In this document: piece after piece, positions 1 through 8,553 of the stretch
How positions within the stretch are numbered: position 1 is the stretch's first letter
Layout of the letters: each line of letters starts with the position of its first letter
Origin: Burkholderia pyrrocinia
Lineage (GTDB): Bacteria; Pseudomonadota; Gammaproteobacteria; Burkholderiales; Burkholderiaceae
Assembly (NCBI RefSeq): GCF_018417535.1
Contig: NZ_CP070977.1
Coordinates: forward strand, 1,736,001 to 1,800,000
Direction: 5' to 3'
DNA: 64,000 nucleotides
Notes under the pieces: generated by a model
Databases searched by the model: none
Told to the model about the DNA's origin: nothing
What the model saw: only the letters and a program-made list of their open reading frames with translations
Translations under genes and position numbers: made by a program

Positions 1-1054
1 ATTGCGCGAGCCCGGTCGCGCCGAGCGGATGGCCTTTCGACAGCAGGCCGCCCGACGGATTGGTGACGACCTTGCCGCCATACGTATTGGCGCGGTCGCG
101 GACAAACTTTTCCGCGCCGCCTTCCGGGCACAGCCCGAGCGCCTCATAGCTGATCAGTTCGTTGCTCGTGAAGCAGTCGTGCAGTTCGACGACGTCGAGC
201 TCGTCCGGGCCGATGCCCGCCGACTCGTATACCTGCCGGGCCGCCGCCGCGGACATGTCGTAGCCGACCATCCGGATCATCGACGCGGGCGCGAAACTGC
301 TCGGGTAATCGGTGGTCATCGCCTGCGCGGCGATATAGACGGACCGCGCATGACCGTGACGTTTCGCGAACTCGTCCGAACAGAGCACCGCGCAACCGGC
401 ACCACAGGTCGGCGGACAGCACTGGAACCGGGTGAGCGGATCGAATACCGCGTCCGAGTTCATCACTTGCGCCAGATCCACCGGCTCGCGAAACAGCGCG
501 TACGGATTGCGGGCGGCGTGCTCCCGCGCCTTCACCGAAATCATCCCGAACGTTTCCCGCCGGGCACCGTAGCGTTCGATGTATTCCCGCCCCGCGCCGC
601 CGAACATCCGCACCGCGAGCGGCGCGGATGTCTCGCCCTGCACCGCGTCGGCGACCTGCAGATGCCGTTCGAGCGGCGACGCGCGATCGTCGAACTTCGT
701 CGTGAGCGCGCCCCGTTCCATCTGCTCGAAACCGAGCGCCAGCACGCACTCGGCCGCGCCGCTCTCGATCGCCTGCCGGGCGAGCCAAAGCGCTGTCGAG
801 CCCGTGGAGCAGTTGTTGTTGACGTTGATGACAGGCACGCCCGTCATGCCGATCTCGTAGACGGCGCGCTGTCCGCACGTGGAATCGCCATAGACATAGC
901 CCGCGTAGACCTGCTCGATCGCGTCGTACGCGATGCCGGCGTCGCCGAGCGCGATCCGCGCGGCTTCGGTTGCCATCCGGTGATACTGCGGGCTCGCGCC
1001 CGGCTTCGTGAACGGGATCATCCCGACACCGATCACGTTGACTCGACGGCTCAT
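1..1054 (-). CDS. SCP-x-type thiolase / lipid-transfer protein, C-terminus cut by window edge
   Basis: Partial thiolase-fold enzyme, read on the minus strand from an ATG at 1054 preceded by GAAGGAG; the reading frame stays open to base 1. The translation begins MSRRVNVIGVGMIPFTKPG. It carries the nucleophile motif NNNCSTGS near residue 90, a Cys-rich CCPPTCGAGC segment near 225, ELHDCFT near 290 and the thiolase signature GGLLSKGHPLGATG just before the edge. These are hallmarks of the SCP-x/lipid-transfer thiolase subfamily, which cleaves or condenses acyl-CoA and often works with a DUF35 OB-fold partner (not in the window). It is the last visible gene of the minus-strand acyl-CoA operon that starts at 5561. 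The exact substrate cannot be told from sequence. Confidence 0.88.
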   Translation of the reverse strand, partial: MSRRVNVIGVGMIPFTKPGASPQYHRMATEAARIALGDAGIAYDAIEQVYAGYVYGDSTCGQRAVYEIGMTGVPVINVNNNCSTGSTALWLARQAIESGAAECVLALGFEQMERGALTTKFDDRASPLERHLQVADAVQGETSAPLAVRMFGGAGREYIERYGARRETFGMISVKAREHAARNPYALFREPVDLAQVMNSDAVFDPLTRFQCCPPTCGAGCAVLCSDEFAKRHGHARSVYIAAQAMTTDYPSSFAPASMIRMVGYDMSAAAARQVYESAGIGPDELDVVELHDCFTSNELISYEALGLCPEGGAEKFVRDRANTYGGKVVTNPSGGLLSKGHPLGATGLAQ

Positions 1055-1073
1055 GCTGTGCTCCTTCGTGGAT

Positions 1074-1949
1074 TCAGAAGATCTTCATCACGCGCAACTG
1101 GACGCTGTAGCTGTTCTTGAAGCCGCCGTCGCCCGACAGCGCCTTGCCGAGCATCCCCGACACCTGCCAGGTCGGCGTCAGCATGTGGCTGGCGAACAGC
1201 CGCAACTGGTTCGAACTCGTCTTCTGGCCAGTATAGGCGTCGTCGACGTACTGCTTGCCGCCGAAGGTTCCGGCATAGCCGAACGACACCGACGTGGCCG
1301 GCGCGAACTGGTAGCGCAGGTAGGTTTGCAGCTCGACGGACGGCCGCACCGAGATGCGGTGCCCCGCGTCGTCGTGCCCCGGCTGGGCTGCCACGTCCAG
1401 CGCGGCGTCGAGGAACAGGTTGCGCCCCAGCCCCTGGATCACGCCGAGTTGCGGCGTGAACACCACGGTGCCGGCACCGGCGCCGACCCGGCCGTAATCG
1501 TATTTCCCGGTCGGCACGGAGAAGTACGCGGTCAAACCGACGACCGTGCCGTACTGCGGATCGGGGCGGTTCACGAAGAACGCGGTCACGCCGAACGTGA
1601 GGTCGCCGAGCCCGTTGTTGGTCGGCAGCGGACTTCCGCCAACCTTGACGTCGGTCAGCTTCGCGAACGGCAGGAATGCCTGGAACGCCACCGGCATCCC
1701 GCCGATCTGCGTGTAGTGCAGCACCCGAGCAATGCCGACGGCCTGGTCAAGACTCGAATCCGGCACCTTGCCGCCCCCGTCGAGCCGGAAGTCGCTGCTC
1801 GGCGTATAGCCGAGATAGCCGAGCGCAAGCGTCGTGCCGGGAGGCACGATCGTGTAGTCCCCCGGGTAGATGTCGATCGCCGACGCCGAGGTCGAGATGG
1901 CCAGCAGGGCGCCCGCCATCGCGGCAGGCCGCATCAGTTTTTCCTTCAT
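1074..1949 (-). CDS. MetA-pathway phenol-degradation family outer membrane channel
   Basis: A 291-residue protein with a signal peptide ending near SASA (residues 21-24). Alternating beta-strand-like segments follow (for example GLTAYFSVPTGKYDYG, SFGYAGTFGGK), and it ends in an aromatic residue (IF), as outer membrane barrels do. This matches the Phenol_MetA_deg / 'transporter' family, putative outer membrane channels found with aromatic and hydrophobic compound degradation genes. It lies between the acyl-CoA ligase and the thiolase on the same strand, so it probably admits the operon's hydrophobic substrate. The start ATG follows CGGAGAC. The family assignment is from pattern recognition; the substrate is unknown. 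Confidence 0.75.
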   Translation of the reverse strand: MKEKLMRPAAMAGALLAISTSASAIDIYPGDYTIVPPGTTLALGYLGYTPSSDFRLDGGGKVPDSSLDQAVGIARVLHYTQIGGMPVAFQAFLPFAKLTDVKVGGSPLPTNNGLGDLTFGVTAFFVNRPDPQYGTVVGLTAYFSVPTGKYDYGRVGAGAGTVVFTPQLGVIQGLGRNLFLDAALDVAAQPGHDDAGHRISVRPSVELQTYLRYQFAPATSVSFGYAGTFGGKQYVDDAYTGQKTSSNQLRLFASHMLTPTWQVSGMLGKALSGDGGFKNSYSVQLRVMKIF

Positions 1950-2028
1950 GTCTCCGTCCTTTTATTCAGTACACCTATTATTCATGCACGAGAAGAACGA
2001 ATTCCCGTGATGGCCGGCCATGCTCGCC

Positions 2029-3570
2029 CTACCCGATCGACGCGTCGCCGCGCAACCTCGCCTTCACGTCCGGCTTCGACACCTTGCCGACCTTCGAGCG
2101 CGGCAGGTCGCTCCACACCTCGATCTGCTTCGGCGCCTTCACGCTGCCGATCCGCGCCTTCACGAACGCGGCCAGCGCCGCCGCATCGATCCGCCTGCCG
2201 TCCCGGGGCTGCACGACCGCGACCACGCGCTCGCCCCACTTGTCGTCGGGCAGGCCGATCACCGCGCAGTCGCGCACATCGGGATGCGCGAGCAGCGCCT
2301 GCTCGACTTCGATCGAGTAGACGTTGAATCCGCCGGTGATGATCATGTCCTTCGCGCGATCGACGATGAACAGGAAATTGTCCGCGTCGAGATACCCGAT
2401 GTCGCCCGTGTGATGCCAGCCGAAGGCCGACGCCTCGGCCGTCGCGTCGGGATTCTCGTAGTAACCCTTCATGACCAGCGAGCCGCGCAGGACGATCTCG
2501 CCGCGCGCGCCCGTCGGCAGCAGGCGCCCCCGCTCGTCCATGATGCCGACCTCGACGAGCGGCGTCGGTCGGCCCGCGGACGACAGTCGCTCGACTGCAA
2601 GCGAACCGTCCGGACGGTAATGATCGGCGGGCGCAAGCGTCGACACCATCATCGGCGCCTCGGTCTGGCCGAATAGCTGGGCCATCGGGCCGATCCGCTC
2701 GAGCGCCTCGGCGAGGCGCTCGACCGAGATCGGCGCGGCGCCATACCAGAAGCACTGCAGCGAATCGACGCGCGTCGACGGCAACTGCGGGTGATCGAGC
2801 AGCATGTAGATCACCGTCGGCGGCAGGAACGTGTGCGTGACCCGTTCGCGCTCGATCGACGCGAGGAACGCGCCGATGTCGGGATGGCGCATCACGACGA
2901 TCCTGCCGCCGAGCGTCATGATCGGCAGGCACAGCACGCCGGCCGCGTGCGTGAGCGGCGCGAACGCCAGGTAGACCGGCCTGCCGTCGAACGGATAGCT
3001 CATCAGCGTGAGCGCCGTCATCGTCTCCAGGTTGCGCTCCGACAGCATCACGCCCTTCGGCACGCCGGTCGTGCCGCCCGTGCCCGGCAGCATCGCGACA
3101 TCGTTAACCGGCTCGCGTTCGAACGCCGTGTCCGGCAGGTCGCCCAGCCAGTCGTCGAGACGCTGCGCGAACGGCAGCGTCGCGTCCACGCAAACTACGA
3201 CATGCAGCCCGGGAAGGTCGGGCAGCATCTTTTGCACCATGTCCGCGTACGCGCTGTGAAACAGCAGCGCGCGGCAGTCGAACGACGCGAGCACGAAGCG
3301 GTTCTCGGCAACCTCGTTGCGCGGATTGATCGGGCACCAGACATTGCCCGCCCGCGCAATGCCGAACACGCACGCGAACGCGACCGGATCGTTGCCCGAC
3401 AGGATCGCCACCTTGTCGCCGGCGGCGATGCCCGCCCGCTCGAGGCCGCGCGCCACGCGATAGGTGAGGCGCTGCACCTGCGCGTAGGTGAGCGTCTCGT
3501 CGTCGGCGACGAGACACGGCCGGTCGGCGCCGAGCGACGCGCCCTTGTCGAGATAACGGGTCAAGCGCAT
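2029..3570 (-). CDS. AMP-dependent acyl-CoA synthetase (ligase)
   Basis: A 513-residue adenylate-forming enzyme activating a carboxylic acid to its CoA thioester through an acyl-AMP. Motifs in order: ATP/AMP-binding loop GTGGTTGVPKGV near residue 165, FGQTEAPM near 300, HHTGDIGYLD near 390 and DRAKDMIITGGFNVYS just after. The C-terminal hinge region contains the catalytic-lysine context PRSKVGKVSKPD. Length is typical of the ANL superfamily. The ATG at 3570 follows GGAG by 7 nt. Neighbours (thiolase, SDR, reductase-like protein, outer membrane channel) indicate catabolism of a fatty, aromatic or terpenoid acid rather than siderophore synthesis. Specificity is not readable from sequence. Confidence 0.9.
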   Translation of the reverse strand: MRLTRYLDKGASLGADRPCLVADDETLTYAQVQRLTYRVARGLERAGIAAGDKVAILSGNDPVAFACVFGIARAGNVWCPINPRNEVAENRFVLASFDCRALLFHSAYADMVQKMLPDLPGLHVVVCVDATLPFAQRLDDWLGDLPDTAFEREPVNDVAMLPGTGGTTGVPKGVMLSERNLETMTALTLMSYPFDGRPVYLAFAPLTHAAGVLCLPIMTLGGRIVVMRHPDIGAFLASIERERVTHTFLPPTVIYMLLDHPQLPSTRVDSLQCFWYGAAPISVERLAEALERIGPMAQLFGQTEAPMMVSTLAPADHYRPDGSLAVERLSSAGRPTPLVEVGIMDERGRLLPTGARGEIVLRGSLVMKGYYENPDATAEASAFGWHHTGDIGYLDADNFLFIVDRAKDMIITGGFNVYSIEVEQALLAHPDVRDCAVIGLPDDKWGERVVAVVQPRDGRRIDAAALAAFVKARIGSVKAPKQIEVWSDLPRSKVGKVSKPDVKARLRGDASIG

Positions 3571-3597
3571 GACGATTCTCCAGGTAAGCGCCGCGCG

Positions 3598-4719
3598 TCA
3601 GTCCTGCACGGTCAGGACGGGCTTCATCACGAGGCCGAAGCTGCGCAACTGGCCGAGCAGCGCGTGATGACCGAACGCCTGGCAGCCGGAGGCGAAACCG
3701 ACCCGGCGCGGCGGCGCCTGCAGCAGCGAAAACGCCGCGTATGCCTGCAGCAGGCCGGTCTGCTTGTAGTTGCAGACGCCGTGGATCACGCAATGCGCTC
3801 GACCGAGCGGCCCCGACGCATGGACCGAATCGACCGTCGTGTTGACGCGCGGATTCTCGCGCGGCGGCATGCTCGCCTGCATGCCGCTGGCGATCTCGGC
3901 AAGCGCGGCTTCCTGCTGGTCCGGCGGCAGCGGACGGATCTGCTCGTCGAACATCTGCGTGGTCTTGCGCACGCCCTCCATCACCGCGCGCGCCATCACG
4001 CCGCCGACCGCGCGGCAGTTCGCCACGCGCGGATCGTCCTTGAACCACACCGGATGCGCGGTGCCGCCCCACGGCACCGCGATCGCCGTTTCGTGCTGCC
4101 CGGGCACCAGCACTTCCGCGTGCGCGGTGGGCTCCCACGCGACGTACCGGTTCTGTTCGAGGTAATACCAGGTCGCCTTCAGGATCGTGAAGATCGTCTG
4201 GGTCGACGCGTAGGTCGGAAAGCCTTTCCACAGCACCAGGATGTCGAGCGTGTCGAGGCCGGGCGTCTCGAGGCACAGGTTGGCCGCGATTTCCCCGGTC
4301 GTATACATCTGAGCGAGGTTCGGCGCGAGCAGCAGGTCCCGCTTCGCGAACGCGTTGCCCCAGCGTTCCTTCGCGAGCAGCACCCAGTCCTGTTCGCCCG
4401 TCGTGTCGGAGTAGTGGCAGCCCGCCGCGAGGCAGGCCTCGACGACCTCGGGCCCGTACTTGATGAACGGCCCGACCATGTTGCTGACGAATTTCGCGCC
4501 CTTGAACAGCTCGGTCAGCGCGCCGACCGAATGCTCGACCTCGGCGATCTCGTAGTCCGCGGTCTCGATGCCGGGAATCCGCTCGACGACCGCCTCGATC
4601 CGCTTCCGGTCGCGCCCCGCCGCGATGAACGGAATGTTGTACTCGCGCAGGTATTCGCATACGAGGCGGCCGGTATAACCCGACACGCCGTAGACGACCA
4701 CGGGCTTCTTCTCGCTCAT
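3598..4719 (-). CDS. Saccharopine dehydrogenase-like NAD(P)-binding protein
   Basis: A 373-residue protein starting MSEKKPVVVYGVSGYTGRLV, a Rossmann nucleotide-binding loop of the saccharopine dehydrogenase / trans-acting enoyl reductase fold (GxxGxxG variant GVSGYTG). FVSNMVGPFIKYGPEVVEACLAAGCHYSDTTGE is the conserved second block of this family. The frame is open well upstream to 5625, overlapping the SDR gene, but that extension is a shadow of the SDR in another frame. The ATG at 4719 has a strong GGAGGGAGG site just upstream and begins right at the Rossmann strand. It lies between the SDR and the acyl-CoA ligase, which suggests a reductase role on an acyl-CoA intermediate. This is inferred, because many family members have no defined substrate. 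Confidence 0.8.
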   Translation of the reverse strand: MSEKKPVVVYGVSGYTGRLVCEYLREYNIPFIAAGRDRKRIEAVVERIPGIETADYEIAEVEHSVGALTELFKGAKFVSNMVGPFIKYGPEVVEACLAAGCHYSDTTGEQDWVLLAKERWGNAFAKRDLLLAPNLAQMYTTGEIAANLCLETPGLDTLDILVLWKGFPTYASTQTIFTILKATWYYLEQNRYVAWEPTAHAEVLVPGQHETAIAVPWGGTAHPVWFKDDPRVANCRAVGGVMARAVMEGVRKTTQMFDEQIRPLPPDQQEAALAEIASGMQASMPPRENPRVNTTVDSVHASGPLGRAHCVIHGVCNYKQTGLLQAYAAFSLLQAPPRRVGFASGCQAFGHHALLGQLRSFGLVMKPVLTVQD

Positions 4720-4757
4720 GTTTCCTCCCTCCAGAAAAATTCGGCCCGGACGCCGCG

Positions 4758-5561
4758 TTACATGCCCATGCCGCCGTCGACCGGCATGCCGGCGCCGGTG
4801 ATGAAGCGGGCATCGTCGGAACACAGGAAGACGATCGCGTCGGCGATCTCGTCGACCGTCGCCAGGCGGCCGAGCGGGGTCTGCTCGACGACGGCAGCCA
4901 CCGCGCCCTCGACGTCCGGCGCCAGCCGGTTCGTGACGATATCGGTCGCGAGCTTCATCCCCATCTCGGTCGGCGTGAGGCCGGGATAGACGCAGTTGAC
5001 GCGGATGCCGTAGCCGAGCTTGCCTGCCTCCATCGCGGCCACGCGGGTCAGGCGGTCGACCGCCGACTTGGTGGCCGAGTAGCCGGCAATCGCGGGAAAG
5101 GCGATCGTCGCGGCCACCGACGAAACGTTGACGATCGCGCCGCCGCGCCCGGCCGCGCCGCCCGGCCGCATCGCCCGGAACGCATGCTTGAGCCCGAGGC
5201 CCACGCCGACGATGTTGATGTCGCACATCCGGCGGAGGTCCGCCGTCTGCAGGTCGGCGACCAGCGACGTGATCTCGACGCCCGCGTTGTTGATCAGGAT
5301 GTCGAAGCCGCCCAGCTCGTCGACCACCGAGCCGACGGCGCGCGCCCACTGCGCGTCGTCGCTGACGTCGAGCGCCACCGTGCCTGCGCGGGCACCGGTC
5401 TGTGCGATGCCGCGCGCCGTCTGGGCGGCCAGATCGGCCAGCACGTCGCCGATCATCACCGCCGCGCCCGCCTGCGCGAGCGCCTGCGCCACCGCGGCGC
5501 CGATACCGCGCGCGCCGCCCGTTACCAGGGCTTTGCGCCCGTCCAGCCTGCCATTCGCCAT
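4758..5561 (-). CDS. SDR-family NAD(P)-dependent oxidoreductase
   Basis: Classical short-chain dehydrogenase/reductase. Cofactor motif TGGARGIG near residue 15, NNAGVE (NNAG motif) near 88, catalytic Ser in NVSSVAAT, then YSATK (YxxxK) near 160 and a closing GAGMPVDGGMGM typical of the family. I chose the ATG at 5561 (MANGRL) over the GTG at 5573 because GGAGG lies 4-8 nt upstream of the ATG and would sit inside the longer form's first codons. It is the first gene of the minus-strand acyl-CoA operon and is transcribed away from the TetR regulator. A likely role is 3-hydroxyacyl-CoA or alcohol oxidation; the substrate is unknown. Confidence 0.9.
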   Translation of the reverse strand: MANGRLDGRKALVTGGARGIGAAVAQALAQAGAAVMIGDVLADLAAQTARGIAQTGARAGTVALDVSDDAQWARAVGSVVDELGGFDILINNAGVEITSLVADLQTADLRRMCDINIVGVGLGLKHAFRAMRPGGAAGRGGAIVNVSSVAATIAFPAIAGYSATKSAVDRLTRVAAMEAGKLGYGIRVNCVYPGLTPTEMGMKLATDIVTNRLAPDVEGAVAAVVEQTPLGRLATVDEIADAIVFLCSDDARFITGAGMPVDGGMGM

Positions 5562-5623
5562 GTCTCCCTCCACGCCTCAAAGTTGCGCCGGACGACGACC
5601 GGACGGTCACCGGAGCCGACAAC

Positions 5624-5665
5624 ATCTAACCAACTGGAAAGATAATTTTTAACGAATGGTTAGAT
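5624..5665. promoter_or_regulatory. Perfect 9-bp inverted repeat, probable TetR operator in divergent promoter
   Basis: ATCTAACCA at 5624-5632 and its exact complement TGGTTAGAT at 5657-5665 lie 24 bp apart in an A/T-rich stretch, between the SDR operon (starts at 5561, minus) and the TetR gene (starts at 5821, plus). The placement fits an operator for the adjacent TetR protein. The wide spacing suggests two half-sites or two bound dimers rather than one compact palindrome. Confidence 0.6.
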
Positions 5666-5820
5666 TTATTTTTCCACATGTCAAGACTTATTTGAACGAT
5701 CGCCCAGTTTTCTCTTGACAGTCGTTTCGCTGCTTTGCACAATGGATTCGCCTGCCGACAAGGGCCCGCGCTTGCGTGCGGCGCCGCACGGCATCAACGA
5801 TCGACGGAGACAGCAGCAGG

Positions 5821-6468
5821 ATGACGAAGCAGCCCGACACCGCGCCCGCCGGGACGAAGCAACGATCGCCGCGCCAGCGGCGCGACCCGGTGGACAAGTA
5901 CGAAGCGCGCCGCGTCGAGCTCGCGGAAGCCGCGTTGAAGACGCTGGCGGAGCTGGGATACGCGAAGACCAGCCTGCGCGAGATCGCGCAGAAGTCCGAG
6001 TTCACGCACGCGGTGCTGCATTACTACTTCGAGGACAAGCTCGACCTGATCCGCTGCAGCATCCGGCATTTCAAGGCGCAGTGCGCGACGCGTTACGACG
6101 TCGTGACGGCCGCCGCGCAGTCGCGCGAAGATCTGACGAACGGCTTTCTCGACAAGCTCGCGGAAACGATCCGCGACGAGCCGCAAATGCACTGCCTCTG
6201 GTACGACCTGCGCGCCCAGGCCCTGTTCGAGGACGCGTTCCGCGACGTGGTGAACGAGATCGACAAGAGCCTCGAGGAAATGGTCTGGCGCGTCGTCACG
6301 CGCTATGCGGAACTGGGCGGCGGGCAGCCGTCGATCACGCCGGGCGCCGCCTATGCGCTGCTCGACGGCCTGTTCCAGAAACACCTGCTGCTGCACGTGT
6401 CGAACGATCCCGACGCGATTGCGCACCTGCTCGACGAAGTGCGCACGCTGCTGCCCCGGTTGGTCTGA
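5821..6468 (+). CDS. TetR/AcrR-family transcriptional regulator
   Basis: A 215-residue regulator. A basic 20-residue leader (KQRSPRQRR) precedes the helix-turn-helix TLAELGYAKTSLREIAQKSEFTHAVLHYYFEDKLDLI, near residues 45-80, the TetR N-terminal domain. The C-terminal half is the helical ligand-binding domain. The ATG at 5821 gives the normal distance to the HTH; an upstream in-frame start at 5776 is possible but has no better ribosome site. It is divergent from the acyl-CoA operon with a 9-bp inverted repeat between them. It probably represses that operon until an acyl-CoA or acid ligand binds (inference from arrangement). Confidence 0.9.
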   Translation: MTKQPDTAPAGTKQRSPRQRRDPVDKYEARRVELAEAALKTLAELGYAKTSLREIAQKSEFTHAVLHYYFEDKLDLIRCSIRHFKAQCATRYDVVTAAAQSREDLTNGFLDKLAETIRDEPQMHCLWYDLRAQALFEDAFRDVVNEIDKSLEEMVWRVVTRYAELGGGQPSITPGAAYALLDGLFQKHLLLHVSNDPDAIAHLLDEVRTLLPRLV

Positions 6469-7108
6469 AGCGCGCGGCGGCAACGTTTCACCAGGCGCTG
6501 CGTTGTCGTTCCGATGCCGGCGCCGCCAGCCCGCGCGGCCGGGTCGTCGCAAGCATTGCGGGGACCGGACTCGAACCGGCAAGCCGGTCGAGACGCCGAG
6601 TCTTCGTCACACTGCTTCTTTCGAAGCCGGTCTCGTCCGCGCGGGGCTTTCGACGCGGTCAAGCTTCGCCCGATCGCCGGGAAGCGATGCCGGCGCCGTC
6701 GCTCCGTCAACCTGCCCCTCCGGCCACCCCGCTCCCGCGACCGGATCGCAAACGCATGACGCCCCCCCTCCGCCGTCAGTGAATCGATCACGTTTTCAAG
6801 CGCACGTCCTTTCATTCGTAGAACGAAAATATTCGAATTCGCTTGATATCGACGCGCACTGACTGCTCGCCATGACGCGTGAATTTCATCGAATTTTTCC
6901 CGCGCCGATCGATTCGACGCGCTTCCTTAAGCCCGACTTAAGCTCCGCCGTGCTACCGCCGTCATCCGCTCCGGGCAATCGGCGCAGGCGTGCGACGTTT
7001 GTCACCGAAACGAAATATGCGCGGCATAGCCTGACCCGCGCCTCAGTAACCGACAGTAACAAACACGTTCCGCTCATCCTGCACGATTCATTCAATTAGG
7101 AAAACGTA
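6469..7108. other. Gene-free stretch with a tRNA T-arm-like remnant and direct repeats
   Basis: No convincing gene is seen over 640 bp; the short open frames have no ribosome site and no recognisable composition. At about 6560-6592 the minus strand reads like the 3' end of a tRNA: a T-stem/loop GCCGG-TTCGAGT-CCGGT followed by CCCCGCA. No matching 5' half is found upstream and no CCA follows. Near the downstream lipoprotein gene there is a direct repeat CAGTAAC at 7044-7050 and 7054-7060 (10-bp period), a possible activator or repressor site. Confidence 0.45.
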
Positions 7109-8224
7109 ATGTTTGGAAAGCCCCTGTTAACCGTCATGTCGGCATCGGTCTTTCTTGCCGCCTGCGGTGGCGACGACACAACTTCCACCCCCGGCATCGC
7201 ACCGACCAATACCGCGGCCGTGCCGAACACTGCCACCGCGTCCGGCTATACGTTGTCCGTATTCGCGAAAGCGCCGACGTCCACGGACAAGCCCGATTCG
7301 ATCGTCCAGTTCAACAACACGGTCTTCATCGGATACCAGAAGGCAGGTGACGTAAAGGACGGCTCCGTGCCCGGCCTGACCAACGACATCGTGCAATACG
7401 ACCTGAGCGGCAACGTGCTCAAGACATATACGGTGCCGGGCCATGTCGACGGCCTGATGGCCCGCGCCGATACGAACACACTGTGGGCGATGGCCAACGA
7501 GGACGGCAATCCCGAACTGACGATCGTCGACCTCAAGGCCGGTACGCAGAAAACCTACGCGGCGACCGTCAATCCGACCGCACACGGCGGCGGCTTCGAC
7601 GACATGCAACTGCTCAACGGGAACGTCTACGTGAGCGCGTCGAACCCGACGACGCCCGGCACCGCCGCACCGACTGTCGGACAGCTCACGCTGAACGCGA
7701 ACGGCACGACGTTCGACGTCGCACCGGTGCTCGCCGGTAACGCGCAGGCCACCGACGTGACCCCGTCCGTCGGCGGATCGTCGAATCCGACCTTCAACCA
7801 GCAGGTGACGCTGAGCCTGACGGACCCCGATTCCGAAGCGATCGATTCCGCCGGCGATCTCGTGCTCGACAGCCAGGCCGACGGCAAGCTGGTGTTCATC
7901 CACAATCCGGGCGCGAGCCAGACCGTCAGCGTGCTGACGCTCACGCTCTTCAGCGACAAGGACGGCCCCGTCTATCCGGTCGACGACACCCGCTGGGTGC
8001 CGGCGCCGGGCCCGCAAGACAAGACCTTCATGCTGTTCACCGACGCAAGCAACACGACCTACCGCGTCGACGCGCCGTTCTCGCAAGGTGACGCCTACAG
8101 CGCCGGCCAAGGCCAGGTGATGAAACTGGACACGAAGTCCGGCCACCTGACGCCCGTCGCGACGAGCGTCGGCAACGCATCCGCCCTTCAGGACCCGCAC
8201 GGCATGCTGTTCGTCGCGCTGTAA
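7109..8224 (+). CDS. Secreted lipoprotein, beta-propeller-like, function unknown
   Basis: A 371-residue protein with a lipoprotein signal: MFGKPLLTVMSASVFLAAC, lipidated Cys at residue 19, followed by GGDD and a Thr/Pro-rich linker. The body has repeating strand-rich segments with Asp/Gly turns (IVQYDLSGNVLKTYTVPG, LWAMANEDGNPELTIVDLKAG, DDMQLLNGNVYVSAS), like a quinoprotein/SMP-30-style propeller. I recognise no catalytic motif. It is monocistronic between the TetR gene and the LacI cluster. The ATG at 7109 is preceded by AGGAAAACGTA. It could be a periplasmic or outer-membrane-anchored binding or lactonase-like protein; this is not determinable here. Confidence 0.75.
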   Translation: MFGKPLLTVMSASVFLAACGGDDTTSTPGIAPTNTAAVPNTATASGYTLSVFAKAPTSTDKPDSIVQFNNTVFIGYQKAGDVKDGSVPGLTNDIVQYDLSGNVLKTYTVPGHVDGLMARADTNTLWAMANEDGNPELTIVDLKAGTQKTYAATVNPTAHGGGFDDMQLLNGNVYVSASNPTTPGTAAPTVGQLTLNANGTTFDVAPVLAGNAQATDVTPSVGGSSNPTFNQQVTLSLTDPDSEAIDSAGDLVLDSQADGKLVFIHNPGASQTVSVLTLTLFSDKDGPVYPVDDTRWVPAPGPQDKTFMLFTDASNTTYRVDAPFSQGDAYSAGQGQVMKLDTKSGHLTPVATSVGNASALQDPHGMLFVAL

Positions 8225-8494
8225 CGCCACCCCGCCCTGCGGCGGCGCCGCGTGATCGCCGCACACCTGCGGCGAGACGCGGCGCGCGCATCCCGCCGTA
8301 TGTGCGTGCACGCCGGGCCGCCTCGCGCCCGGCGACGGACATCGCGCACCGCGCCCGCTTTCGCCGATACAATCGACAGCGGCGGCGCGCGGCCGATCCT
8401 TCACATGAATCCGCCCTGCCCGACGTCCCAACCGTCTGACGTTTGTATCGTGCCTTTTGCGAAACAAGCGTCGCGCGCGTCATCGCGAAGTCAC

Positions 8495-8529
8495 AAACGT
8501 TTTCGATAATTTCCCTGCCGAAAACGTTT
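8495..8529. promoter_or_regulatory. Double LacI-type operator (11-bp perfect inverted repeat)
   Basis: AAACGTTTTCG at 8495-8505 and its exact complement CGAAAACGTTT at 8519-8529 are 13 bp apart. Each arm also contains the palindrome AAACGTTT with the central CG typical of LacI/GalR-family operators; the two palindrome centres are 27 bp apart. The sites lie 25-60 bp upstream of the LacI-family gene start at 8554. They are expected to mediate autoregulation of the regulator-transporter-phosphodiesterase cluster. Confidence 0.75.
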
Positions 8530-8553
8530 ACATCGCGCTACTCGCGCTACTTC

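Noticed and set aside
2791..4989. 732-codon open frame on the plus strand across the acyl-CoA ligase and reductase genes
   Set aside because: Arg/His-rich composition with no domain motifs; it mirrors the minus-strand genes in a GC-rich genome.
6872..7099. 75-codon frame before the lipoprotein gene
   Set aside because: No ribosome site, no signal or helix, and it spans the promoter region.
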